NCBI GenBank assembly: GCA_903913355.1
Contig: CAIWKU010000382.1
Location: 1 to 15,581, forward strand
Reading direction: 5' to 3'
Source: an uncultured Bacteroidota bacterium
Lineage (GTDB): Bacteria; Bacteroidota; Bacteroidia; Chitinophagales; Chitinophagaceae
Length of the DNA: 15,581 bases
Below, in pieces: positions 7,312 to 14,428 of the stretch. Under the pieces are notes generated by a model. It ran no database searches and was not told the DNA's origin. It saw nothing but the letters and a program-made list of their open reading frames with translations. Each line of letters starts with the position of its first letter. Positions within the stretch are counted from its first letter, which is position 1. The translations under genes and the position numbers were made by a program.

Positions 7312-7428
7312 TTAAAAGTTGATTCCTATTTTCCTGGCTGTTTTACTACTATCCATCACGTATTTCCCCCGCTTATCACAATTCAGAAAGAAAGCAGCAT
7401 GAGGGTTAAAACGCCTAAACCATTGATT
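7312..7428 (-). pseudogene. Possible remnant of a gene C-terminus (38 codons, no start)
   Basis: On the minus strand a 38-codon open stretch between two stops reads like the tail of a real protein: WFRRFNPHAAFFLNCDKRG near its beginning and YVMDSSKTARKIGINF before TAA. It has no start codon at its left end, no partner upstream, and lies in an otherwise gene-free stretch. I do not recognise the family. It could be a decayed gene end or a chance open frame. Confidence 0.25.
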
Positions 7429-7484
7429 TTATTGGGCTTCAAAGCTTAATTCAATATTATGCACTTGCAAATACTGAAGTTAAG

Positions 7485-7511
7485 ATAGTACTATATATTG
7501 CATAGTACTAT
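7485..7511. promoter_or_regulatory. Paired palindromic operator candidate
   Basis: The 10-base perfect palindrome ATAGTACTAT occurs twice, at 7485-7494 and 7502-7511, with centres 17 bases apart and a 7-base spacer. The second copy abuts the TATCTTTG element at 7512-7519. This position between -35 and -7 is typical of a repressor operator for the small gene at 7552. The regulator is not in the window. Confidence 0.5.
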
Positions 7512-7519
7512 TATCTTTG
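7512..7519 (+). promoter_or_regulatory. -7 promoter element for the small gene at 7552
   Basis: TATCTTTG matches the Bacteroidota TAnnTTTG consensus and lies 32 bases before the ATG. No TTTG is seen 19-21 bases upstream; that space is filled by the palindromic boxes, so the promoter may need an activator or be weak. Confidence 0.45.
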
Positions 7520-7551
7520 TTCTATAAAGTAAATAACCAAAAACAAATTTT

Positions 7552-7743
7552 ATGAAAAAGTACATTTTCCCTGCAAACTTAATCGCCTTATTACTGCTTG
7601 TGCCTGCCATATTTATCGGGTACCTACATGACAACACAAAAGCTGAGGTAAAAAATGAGACCACTGAAATAACCCGCCACTCAAACAAAAGCACGGAAGC
7701 GAAAGTAACGTTAGACCTATTCAATATTTTAAGAGTTAATTAA
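7552..7743 (+). CDS. Small membrane-anchored or secreted protein, 63 aa
   Basis: No family is recognised. The product starts MKKYIFPANLIALLLLVPAIF, a lysine-headed hydrophobic segment (about 5-24) that would act as a signal anchor or uncleaved signal. A short polar tail follows (25-63), rich in K, E, T and N. There is no lipobox cysteine. Evidence that it is real: an ATG preceded by an A-rich leader, a good -7 element, a paired operator in front, and a clear membrane segment. It stands alone between the PlsC-like gene and the cystathionine beta-synthase gene. The small size and tight control would suit a stress- or antibiotic-induced membrane peptide, but that is a guess. Confidence 0.55.
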   Translation: MKKYIFPANLIALLLLVPAIFIGYLHDNTKAEVKNETTEITRHSNKSTEAKVTLDLFNILRVN

Positions 7744-7847
7744 ATAAGGCTGATTGCCCAGCTTCCAGGTCAATGTTTTGATTTTGTATGATTCCTTGAT
7801 TGTTCCCAAAATTGAAACTGTACCTTCGCACAAACAAGTGTTAGTTT

Positions 7848-9203
7848 ATGTGGCTGAATAATATTCTGGAAACCATTGGCAATACCCCCCTGATCAGGTT
7901 GAATAAGATCACCAAAGACCTGCCTGCTATCGTGCTGGCAAAAGTGGATTATTTTAATCCCGGCAATTCTATCAAAGACAGGATGGCCCTTAAAATGGTG
8001 GAAGTGGCCGAAAAAGAAGGTAAACTAAAACCGGGTGGCACCATTATCGAAGGAACCAGTGGAAATACGGGTATGGGACTGGCACTGGCTGCCTGTGTAA
8101 AAGGCTACAAATGCATTTTTGTTACTACCGATAAACAATCCAAAGAAAAAGCAGATATCCTGAAAGCCGTTGGTGCAGAAGTGATTGTTTGTCCCACCAA
8201 TGTTCTCCCCGAAGATCCCATGAGTTATTATAGCGTGGCCAAAAGGCTGGGCAAAGAGATTCCCAATTCCATGTACATGAACCAGTACGATAACCTGGCT
8301 AATCGTCAGGCACATTATGAAAGTACCGGTCCGGAAATATGGGAACAAACTGAAGGAAAGATTACCCACCTGGTTTGCACGGCAGGTACCGGTGGAACCA
8401 TTACAGGTACAGCTATGTATCTCAAAGAAAAAAATCCATCTATCAAAATCTGGGCAATCGATGTGTTTGGCTCATTGCTTACTAAATATTACAATACCGG
8501 CGAAATCGATATGAACGAGGTGCATCCTTATATTTCAGAAGGATTTGGTGAAGATTTTGTTCCGCAGAATTACGATATGCGTGTAATCGATCATTTTGAA
8601 CAGGTGACTGATAAGGAAGGTGCAGTTATGGCAAGAAGAATTGCTAAAGAAGAAGGATTGTTTTGCGGCTATAGCGCAGGTAGCTGTTTACAGGGGTTGA
8701 TGCAATTGAAATCAACTTTAACGAAAGATGATGTGGTAGTGTGTATTTTCCATGACCATGGCAGTCGCTATGTAGGAAAAATTTATAACGACCAATGGAT
8801 GATGGAACGCGGTTTTCTGGATGTGAAATCTTTTAAGGATATCGTAAACGGCCGTAGTGCGAAAAACCTGGTAGCAGTTAGTCCAGACAAAACAGTAGCC
8901 CAGGCGGTCGAACTAATGAAAAAATATGATATTGAGCAAATACCTGTTATGGAGAATGGTGAACCCATTGGTGCAGTAAGTGAAAGTGGTTTATTTCAAA
9001 AAGTATTCAGTAATCCTGAAATCAGAAATGCAACTGTAGCCAGTGTGCTGGAACCCGCTTATCCATTGGTTGATTTTGATACGCCGGTAGAAAGACTGGG
9101 CAGTCTGATTAATAAAGAAAATGGAGCGGTGCTATCAAAAGATGAAAAAGGCGAATACCATATTGTTACCAAATATGATGTGATTCAGAGTCTTGCCAAA
9201 TAA
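7848..9203 (+). CDS. PLP-dependent cystathionine beta-synthase with C-terminal CBS domain pair
   Basis: Condenses serine (or an activated serine) with homocysteine to cystathionine in transsulfuration; cytoplasmic. The fold type II PLP domain spans about 1-325: NTPLIRL (12-18), NSIK43DR with the Schiff-base lysine, the cofactor-phosphate and substrate loops TSGNTG (70-75) and TAGTGGTITG (178-187), and EGFGEDFVP (231-239), closer to cystathionine synthases than to O-acetylserine sulfhydrylases. Two CBS motifs follow (about 336-390 and 394-450), a regulatory Bateman module that may bind an adenosyl ligand. The N-terminal heme domain of animal CBS is absent. TACCTTCG at 7821-7828 may be a -7 element. 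The next gene starts 8 bases later. A cysteine synthase with a regulatory tail is the main alternative. Confidence 0.9.
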   Translation: MWLNNILETIGNTPLIRLNKITKDLPAIVLAKVDYFNPGNSIKDRMALKMVEVAEKEGKLKPGGTIIEGTSGNTGMGLALAACVKGYKCIFVTTDKQSKEKADILKAVGAEVIVCPTNVLPEDPMSYYSVAKRLGKEIPNSMYMNQYDNLANRQAHYESTGPEIWEQTEGKITHLVCTAGTGGTITGTAMYLKEKNPSIKIWAIDVFGSLLTKYYNTGEIDMNEVHPYISEGFGEDFVPQNYDMRVIDHFEQVTDKEGAVMARRIAKEEGLFCGYSAGSCLQGLMQLKSTLTKDDVVVCIFHDHGSRYVGKIYNDQWMMERGFLDVKSFKDIVNGRSAKNLVAVSPDKTVAQAVELMKKYDIEQIPVMENGEPIGAVSESGLFQKVFSNPEIRNATVASVLEPAYPLVDFDTPVERLGSLINKENGAVLSKDEKGEYHIVTKYDVIQSLAK

Positions 9204-9211
9204 ATTGCTGT

Positions 9212-10063
9212 ATGTTGAGTTATACAGATCAGACCGGCCGAGAATTGGCACTTCCTAAACTCCCCGAAAGAATTATTTCGCTGGTGCCTTCTCAAACAGA
9301 ATTATTGTATGATCTGGGATTGGAGGATGAGGTAATAGGCATCACCAAATTCTGTGTGCATCCCGACCATTGGTTCCGAAGCAAGAAAAGAATTGGTGGA
9401 ACTAAAAATGTAAATATTTCAGCGGTAGCCTCCCTTAAACCCGATCTCATCATTGCCAATAAAGAAGAAAATAGTAAAGAGCAGATCCTTCTTCTGGAAA
9501 GAATTGCTCCCGTTTGGGTAACAGATATAAAAAATATGGTAGATGCCATCGAGATGATATTGCATATCGGCATGATTACCGGGAAATCCTCAGAAGCTAT
9601 CAAAATCACCACTGAAATACGTAGCAAATTTGTTGATCTTGTTTCTTGGAGAGCCGAACATCAATTACCCTCCTATAAAACTGCCTACCTGATTTGGAAA
9701 GACCCTTATATGGTGGCAGGAGGGGATACTTTTATTGATCAAATGCTACAACTATCCGGTTGGAATAATCTATTTGCAAATAAGGAGAGATATCCGACGG
9801 TAACCATAGAAGAACTCATCTTACAAAAACCAGAATTGCTCCTGCTCTCCTCAGAACCCTACCCTTTTGGCAATAAACATATTGCGGAATTCCAGAAACA
9901 ATTACCTGGTACAAAGATTATTTTGGTAGATGGAGAAATGTTTAGCTGGTATGGCAGCAGGCTACTGTATTCAGTTGATTATCTCAAAAAATTACTGGCA
10001 GGCCTGCCTGAGAATCCTTTCGTCTACAAAGTAAAACCAGGCAAAATGTTCAAAAAATGCTAA
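9212..10063 (+). CDS. BtuF-like helical-backbone metal/cobalamin receptor without signal peptide
   Basis: Matches the periplasmic-binding-protein type 2 family (BtuF/FhuD/FepB-like), which binds cobalamin, heme or iron chelates for ABC importers. Visible blocks: ERIISLVPSQTELLYDLGL (19-37), IGGTKNVN (61-68), LKPDLIIANKEEN (75-87) and AGGDTFIDQML (about 168-178). The length of 283 aa suits the family minus its leader. The product begins MLSYTDQTGRELALP with no hydrophobic leader and no lipobox. The frame upstream reaches a stop at 9176 without adding one, so the protein is predicted to stay in the cytoplasm. It lies 8 bases after the cystathionine synthase gene, with no permease or ATPase gene nearby. 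A cytoplasmic cofactor-binding role is inferred. Confidence 0.85.
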   Translation: MLSYTDQTGRELALPKLPERIISLVPSQTELLYDLGLEDEVIGITKFCVHPDHWFRSKKRIGGTKNVNISAVASLKPDLIIANKEENSKEQILLLERIAPVWVTDIKNMVDAIEMILHIGMITGKSSEAIKITTEIRSKFVDLVSWRAEHQLPSYKTAYLIWKDPYMVAGGDTFIDQMLQLSGWNNLFANKERYPTVTIEELILQKPELLLLSSEPYPFGNKHIAEFQKQLPGTKIILVDGEMFSWYGSRLLYSVDYLKKLLAGLPENPFVYKVKPGKMFKKC

Positions 10064-10142
10064 CAACCGTTTGTGACAAAGAAAGTATCTTGCTGCCTCA
10101 ATAACAGCTAACCGTTTCTCAGAATCAAAACATTATCTACAC

Positions 10143-11210
10143 ATGAAAAAGTACAGGGCCGGTGTATTATTCGGCAAAGAATTAGAAGCATTATACAATG
10201 ATGCCAAAGACAATCAATTTGCATTACCTGCTGTAAATACCATCGGCACCAATACCATTAATGCTACCCTGGAAACTGCTGCAAAAGTGAACTCTCCGGT
10301 AATTATCCAGTTCTCAAACGGGGGTGCACAGTTTATTGCAGGTAAAGGCATGCCTAATGACCACCTGCAAGGGAATATCTCCGGTGGTGTTTCCGGAGCA
10401 TTGCATATACATAATGTAGCTAAATATTATGGAGTACCGGTTGTATTACATACCGATCATGCTGCAAAAAAATGGTTACCCTGGATCAGTGGATTGATTG
10501 ATGCAGGTGAACAATATTATAAAGAAAAAGGACAACCCCTTTTCAGTTCACATATGTTGGATTTATCTGAAGAACCACTGGAAGAAAATATCCATACTTC
10601 TGTTGAGTTCTTTAAACGTATGGCTCCATTAGGCATGAGTATTGAAATTGAATTGGGCGTTACAGGTGGTGAAGAAGACGGTGTAGATAATAGTGGTGTT
10701 GAAAATGATAAGCTATATACACAACCCCAACATGTTGCTTATTCCTATACAGAACTCAGCAAAGTAAGTAACCTGTTTACTGTTGCAGCTGCATTTGGAA
10801 ATGTACATGGAGTGTATAGTCCGGGGAATGTAGAACTCCGTCCGGTAATTTTAAAGAACAGCCAGGATTATATAGAAAAGGAATTAAAAACCGGTCCAAA
10901 ACCAGTGTATTTTGTATTCCATGGAGGCAGTGGTTCACCACAGCACCAGATCAGGGAAGCCATCAGTTATGGTGCCATCAAAATGAATATTGATACGGAT
11001 TTACAATGGGCTTTCTGGGAAGGAATACAGCAGTTCTATAAAAAGAATGAAGGATATCTTCAGGCGCAATTGGGAAATCCGGAAGGAGCTGATAAACCCA
11101 ATAAAAAATTCTATGATCCCCGTGTATGGTTACGCAAAGGAGAAGAAAGTTTCAGCAAGCGTTTGGAAGTTGCTTTCGAAGACCTGAATTGTATTAACAG
11201 GAATGCTTAA
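10143..11210 (+). CDS. fbaA: Class II (zinc-dependent) fructose-bisphosphate aldolase
   Basis: Cleaves fructose 1,6-bisphosphate to dihydroxyacetone phosphate and glyceraldehyde 3-phosphate, and runs the reverse in gluconeogenesis. The 355 residues align throughout with the class IIA enzyme of E. coli: FALPAVNTIGTNTINA (26-41), SNGGAQFIAGKG (58-69), VVLHTDHAAKKWLPW (100-114) with catalytic D105 and zinc ligand H106, IEIELGVTGGEEDG (167-180), NVHGVY (220-225) with H222, FHGGSGS (259-265) with H260, and NIDTDLQWA (282-290). The start is ATG 10143, 79 bases after the previous gene. A strong terminator follows. A class I aldolase gene lies next to it on the same strand. Confidence 0.97.
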   Translation: MKKYRAGVLFGKELEALYNDAKDNQFALPAVNTIGTNTINATLETAAKVNSPVIIQFSNGGAQFIAGKGMPNDHLQGNISGGVSGALHIHNVAKYYGVPVVLHTDHAAKKWLPWISGLIDAGEQYYKEKGQPLFSSHMLDLSEEPLEENIHTSVEFFKRMAPLGMSIEIELGVTGGEEDGVDNSGVENDKLYTQPQHVAYSYTELSKVSNLFTVAAAFGNVHGVYSPGNVELRPVILKNSQDYIEKELKTGPKPVYFVFHGGSGSPQHQIREAISYGAIKMNIDTDLQWAFWEGIQQFYKKNEGYLQAQLGNPEGADKPNKKFYDPRVWLRKGEESFSKRLEVAFEDLNCINRNA

Positions 11211-11229
11211 TAAACCAGTGAAATCTATA

Positions 11230-11265
11230 AAAAAAGCTGCCCCGGATATTTGGGGCGGCTTTTTT
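11230..11265 (+). terminator. Rho-independent terminator after class II aldolase
   Basis: The arms AAAAAAGCTGCCCC (11230-11243) and GGGGCGGCTTTTTT (11252-11265) pair over 14 bases with one G-U pair, around an 8-base loop and ending in a T run. It begins 19 bases after the aldolase stop. The A run on the left arm would make it work on both strands. Confidence 0.9.
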
Positions 11266-11355
11266 GTTTCTGTACTTTACAGGAAATATTTTATCGATTT
11301 CTAACAGCGATTGCACACCATTTTCTAAATCTTATTATTCTTAATCTATCCTATT

Positions 11356-12414
11356 ATGGCCAGTAAACAAATAGTTGATTTATTAGGCGATAAGGCAGCT
11401 TATCTTCTCGATCACCAATGCACAACCGTAGATAAAAAAACGATCCATCTCCCTTCACCAGATCATATAGAAAATACATGGATAAATAGTAACCGCAATA
11501 ACCAGACCCTGAGAAGTATTCAAAATCTGCTGGAGCATGGCAGACTGGGAGGAACAGGTTATTGCAGTATTTTTCCGGTTGACCAGGGTATTGAGCATAG
11601 CGCAGGTTCTGCATTTGCCCCGAATCCCATCTATTTTGATCCTGAAAACATTATAAAATTAGCAATTGAGGGTGGATGTAATGGTGTGGCATCCACATTT
11701 GGAGTTTTGGGAATTATGAGCCGGAAATATGCCCATAAAATCCCATTTATTGTAAAAATTAACCACAATGAATTACTGAGTATTCCTAACCGATACGACC
11801 AGACTATGTTTGGCACTATCAAAAGCGCCTGGAATATGGGAGCGGTTGCTGTTGGCGCTACTATTTATTGGGGAAGTGAAGAAAGTAACCGCCAACTAAA
11901 AGAAGTTGCTGAAGCTTTTGAAATGGCCCATGAACTGGGAATGGCTACCATTTTATGGTGTTATCTGAGAAATAATGGATTCAAAGTAAATGGGGTAGAT
12001 TACCATAGCTCCGCGGATTTGACCGGACAGGCCAATCACCTGGGGGTGACTTTGCAGGCAGATATTATTAAACAAAAATTACCCACAAATAATGGTGGCT
12101 ATTTAGCTATAAAACAGGGTAAAACCAGTCCCCTGGTATATGAAAAACTAACTACCGATCATCCCATAGACCTTTGCCGGTACCAATTACTTAATTGCTA
12201 TAATGGGCGTATAGGCCTGATCAATTCAGGTGGAGAGAGCAAGGGCGATAGTGATCTGGGAGAAGCCGTATCTACAGCGGTTATCAATAAAAGAGCCGGT
12301 GGAATGGGACTGATTTTGGGTAGAAAAGCTTTCCAACGCCCCATGTCGGAAGGTATCAGCCTTCTCAATGCCATTCAGGATGTATACCTGGATAACACGA
12401 TCACAATCGCTTAA
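11356..12414 (+). CDS. fbaB: Class I fructose-bisphosphate aldolase, DhnA/FbaB type
   Basis: The Schiff-base aldolase of the DhnA family performs the same reaction as its class II neighbour but needs no metal. The 352-aa length is close to E. coli FbaB. Signatures: FPVDQGIEHS (73-82), NGVASTFGVLG (109-119), IPFIVKINHNE (129-139), VAVGATIYWGSEES (164-177), the lysine pair in ADIIK239QK241LP (K239 the likely Schiff base by analogy with archaeal class I enzymes), and NSGGESKGDSD and GGMGLILGRKAF (290-300 and 315-326) for phosphate binding. The start is ATG 11356. It has its own leader downstream of the fba terminator, so the two aldolases are probably separately controlled. Confidence 0.93.
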   Translation: MASKQIVDLLGDKAAYLLDHQCTTVDKKTIHLPSPDHIENTWINSNRNNQTLRSIQNLLEHGRLGGTGYCSIFPVDQGIEHSAGSAFAPNPIYFDPENIIKLAIEGGCNGVASTFGVLGIMSRKYAHKIPFIVKINHNELLSIPNRYDQTMFGTIKSAWNMGAVAVGATIYWGSEESNRQLKEVAEAFEMAHELGMATILWCYLRNNGFKVNGVDYHSSADLTGQANHLGVTLQADIIKQKLPTNNGGYLAIKQGKTSPLVYEKLTTDHPIDLCRYQLLNCYNGRIGLINSGGESKGDSDLGEAVSTAVINKRAGGMGLILGRKAFQRPMSEGISLLNAIQDVYLDNTITIA

Positions 12415-12517
12415 AAATCACTCCTTTTGAGTATCCTCGGGCAACTATACAGCGGGGTGCCAATGGGTACAGGTTAAGGAATTATTATTATCTTCGACCC
12501 CCAATTGTTAGACCGTT

Positions 12518-13438
12518 ATGAAAAAAGAACGTGAAGAAGACCTTGAAGCCAATCTGACCGGTGATGAGAGCCAGGGAGGAGAACATGCAAAGCCCAGATG
12601 GTTCAAACGTATTCGCAAAGGTATCTTAACCTCTACTGCCGATAAAAAGGAAACACCGGAAGGCTTGTGGAATAAATGCCCGAATTGCAATTATATCTGC
12701 ACCACTTCTGAATTGAGGGAAAATCTTTTTGTTTGTCCCAAATGCAGTTATCATCATCGTATCGGTAGCGAAGAATATTTTGAGTTCCTTTTTGATAATA
12801 AAGAATATACAGAGCTATTTGACAATATCCAAAGCAAGGATGCACTTGGGTTTACTGATCTGAAATCTTATCAGAAAAGACTGGATGATATCCATTCAAA
12901 AACCGATCTTAAAGATTCGATGCGGGTGGCAACAGGAACCGTGAATGGAGAGGGCATTGTAATTGCCTGTATGGATTTTGAATTTATCGGTGGCTCATTG
13001 GGTAGTGTAATGGGAGAGAAATTCAGCAGGGCTGTAGATTATTGTATCGAGCACAAACTGGCTTACCTGGTAATCAGCAAAAGTGGTGGTGCCCGTATGA
13101 TGGAAAGTGCATTCAGTTTAATGCAGTTGGCCAAGACCAGCGGTAAGCTCTCACAATTAAGTGATGCAAAACTTCCTTATATCTCTTTACTCACTGACCC
13201 TACTTTTGGTGGTATCTCTGCCAGCTTCGGTATGCTGGGCGATCTCAATATTGCAGAACCCGGCGCATTGATTGGTTTTGCCGGACCGAGGGTAATCAAA
13301 GAAACCATAAAAAAAGATTTACCCGAAGGTTTTCAACGCAGTGAGTTTTTATTAGAGCACGGCTTTCTGGATTTTATCGTTGCCAGAAAGGATTTGAAAG
13401 ATAAACTGGCACAACTGGTTCTTCTGTTCAGGTCATAA
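12518..13438 (+). CDS. accD: Acetyl-CoA carboxylase carboxyltransferase subunit beta
   Basis: With AccA it forms the carboxyltransferase that passes the carboxyl group from biotinyl-BCCP to acetyl-CoA, making malonyl-CoA for fatty acid synthesis. The 306-aa product has the N-terminal zinc ribbon C54-PNC57...C73-PKC76, then the crotonase-like domain with ISKSGGARMMES and LSQLSDAKLPYISLLTDPTFGGISASFGM, and the late GFAGPRVIKETI block. Residues 1-26 form an acidic extension before PRWFKRIRKG, where E. coli AccD begins. No other start codon lies in frame there, so the extension seems real. TATCTTCG at 12489-12496, 21 bases before the ATG, is a possible -7 element. smpB follows 61 bases after the stop. 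Confidence 0.96.
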   Translation: MKKEREEDLEANLTGDESQGGEHAKPRWFKRIRKGILTSTADKKETPEGLWNKCPNCNYICTTSELRENLFVCPKCSYHHRIGSEEYFEFLFDNKEYTELFDNIQSKDALGFTDLKSYQKRLDDIHSKTDLKDSMRVATGTVNGEGIVIACMDFEFIGGSLGSVMGEKFSRAVDYCIEHKLAYLVISKSGGARMMESAFSLMQLAKTSGKLSQLSDAKLPYISLLTDPTFGGISASFGMLGDLNIAEPGALIGFAGPRVIKETIKKDLPEGFQRSEFLLEHGFLDFIVARKDLKDKLAQLVLLFRS

Positions 13439-13499
13439 AACTGTCTCTGCTATCCAGTTGCTTTTTTGATGCTTACTTTTATGACCCCTTTTGGCAACT

Positions 13500-13943
13500 A
13501 TGGCAAATGAAATGAATAACCGACAGGCATATTTTAATTACCACATTGAAGATAAATATGAGGCGGGCATTGTTTTGCTGGGCACCGAAGTCAAATCCAT
13601 TCGTGAAGGCAAACTCAGTTTTAATGATGCTTTCTGTATGTTTGATGATGGAGAGCTTTGGGTAAGGGGCTTATACATTGCCGAATATGCACAGGGAACT
13701 TCCAATAACCATATCGCTGTACATGATCGGAAATTGCTGCTCAATAAACGGGAACTGGCAAAATGGCAAAACCGTATGAAAGACAAAGGCTATACCATTG
13801 TTCCTTTGAAAGTGTTTTTTAATGAAAAGAATATCGTTAAAGTGGAGATCGGATTGGGAAGAGGTAAAAAATTGCACGATAAAAGAGAGACTATTAAAAA
13901 CAGAGACGTAGAAAAAGAGATCAAACGGTATTTGAAAAATTAA
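13500..13943 (+). CDS. smpB: SsrA (tmRNA)-binding protein SmpB
   Basis: Binds tmRNA and brings it to stalled ribosomes for trans-translation and ribosome rescue. From ATG 13500 the product is 147 aa, the usual length. A TTG at 13491 would add three residues (MAT) and is less likely. Signatures: NRQAYFNYHIEDKYEAGIVL, LGTEVKSIREGKLSFNDAF, DRKLLLNKREL, GYTIVPLKVFF, and the tail GLGRGKKLHDKRETIKNRD, which inserts into the mRNA channel. The last residues are basic, as expected. The tmRNA gene is not in this window. The gene ends 6 bases before a convergent minus-strand gene. Confidence 0.96.
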   Translation: MANEMNNRQAYFNYHIEDKYEAGIVLLGTEVKSIREGKLSFNDAFCMFDDGELWVRGLYIAEYAQGTSNNHIAVHDRKLLLNKRELAKWQNRMKDKGYTIVPLKVFFNEKNIVKVEIGLGRGKKLHDKRETIKNRDVEKEIKRYLKN

Positions 13944-13949
13944 TTGTAT

Positions 13950-14387
13950 TTATTCCTGGTATTTTCTTTTTTTCTCTTCCACATATCCCAATTGCTCTAC
14001 TAAAGACTCTGCTGTAGGATTTCTTGTAACTGATACAGCTATCTGAAATAAAGCCAGGTAAAATACAACCGATATAATCAATTCACCCCAGGTAATCCAA
14101 TAGCCCCAAAACGCATATACCGCTGCTTTTTCAGGAGTTGCTGACTCGTAGATCACTTCCCATTTTTCGCCCTCTTTCAACTCCCGTAAAAAATAGCGGG
14201 CATCAATGGCGTATTGCTTTTTCCCATCACTGTAAAGGGCTTGGGGTATTTTAGTTCCTGAACTGCTATCCGGTTGCCAATGAATTACGGCGGGTGATTT
14301 TTCGCCGTCAAAAAAATCCGGCTGTCGGCAGAATAGAACATACGATCCAAAACAAATGATATACAGTATAGAAACGGTTTTAAACAA
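13950..14387 (-). CDS. Small two-helix membrane protein, DUF3592-like, next to K+ channel
   Basis: The 145-aa product has an N-terminal hydrophobic segment (about 3-20), an extracytoplasmic beta-type middle (about 25-85) and a second membrane helix (about 93-120), then a charged tail. The middle reads ALYSDGKKQYAIDARYF, then GEKWEVIYESATPEKAAVYAFWGYW. That is the general plan of DUF3592-like proteins (a G-x-V-x-V-x-Y-x-P-type strand followed by a helix), though the match is by eye. The start is TTG 14387; an ATT lies just before it and no internal ATG exists. It follows the potassium channel gene by 41 bases on the same strand, so they are probably co-transcribed. A role as a channel accessory protein is only a guess. 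Confidence 0.7.
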   Translation of the reverse strand: MFKTVSILYIICFGSYVLFCRQPDFFDGEKSPAVIHWQPDSSSGTKIPQALYSDGKKQYAIDARYFLRELKEGEKWEVIYESATPEKAAVYAFWGYWITWGELIISVVFYLALFQIAVSVTRNPTAESLVEQLGYVEEKKRKYQE

Positions 14388-14428
14388 AATATTAATTTAA
14401 TAAATGATCCAATTAAATTGCTACCAAT

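Noticed and set aside
7399..7449. Plus-strand 16-codon ORF beginning ATGAGGGTT
   Set aside because: Too short, with no promoter or leader support; it overlaps the possible minus-strand remnant.
7744..7847. Possible riboswitch or leader upstream of cystathionine beta-synthase
   Set aside because: The gap is only 104 bases, and no SAM- or cobalamin-riboswitch core or strong stem pattern could be seen.
10990..11187. 65-codon frame inside the class II aldolase
   Set aside because: An out-of-frame shadow within a fully conserved enzyme sequence.
11249..11280. TTTG-N20-TACTTTAC as a promoter for the class I aldolase
   Set aside because: The TTTG lies in the loop and right arm of the fba terminator and the second box is a poor match. 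The distance to the ATG (75 bases) is long, so it is probably chance.
13438..13468. Weak AACTG/CAGTT hairpin followed by T run after accD
   Set aside because: Only five base pairs with an 11-base loop, too weak to call a terminator.
13491..13499. TTG start for smpB
   Set aside because: It adds only three residues; ATG 13500 matches the family N-terminus.
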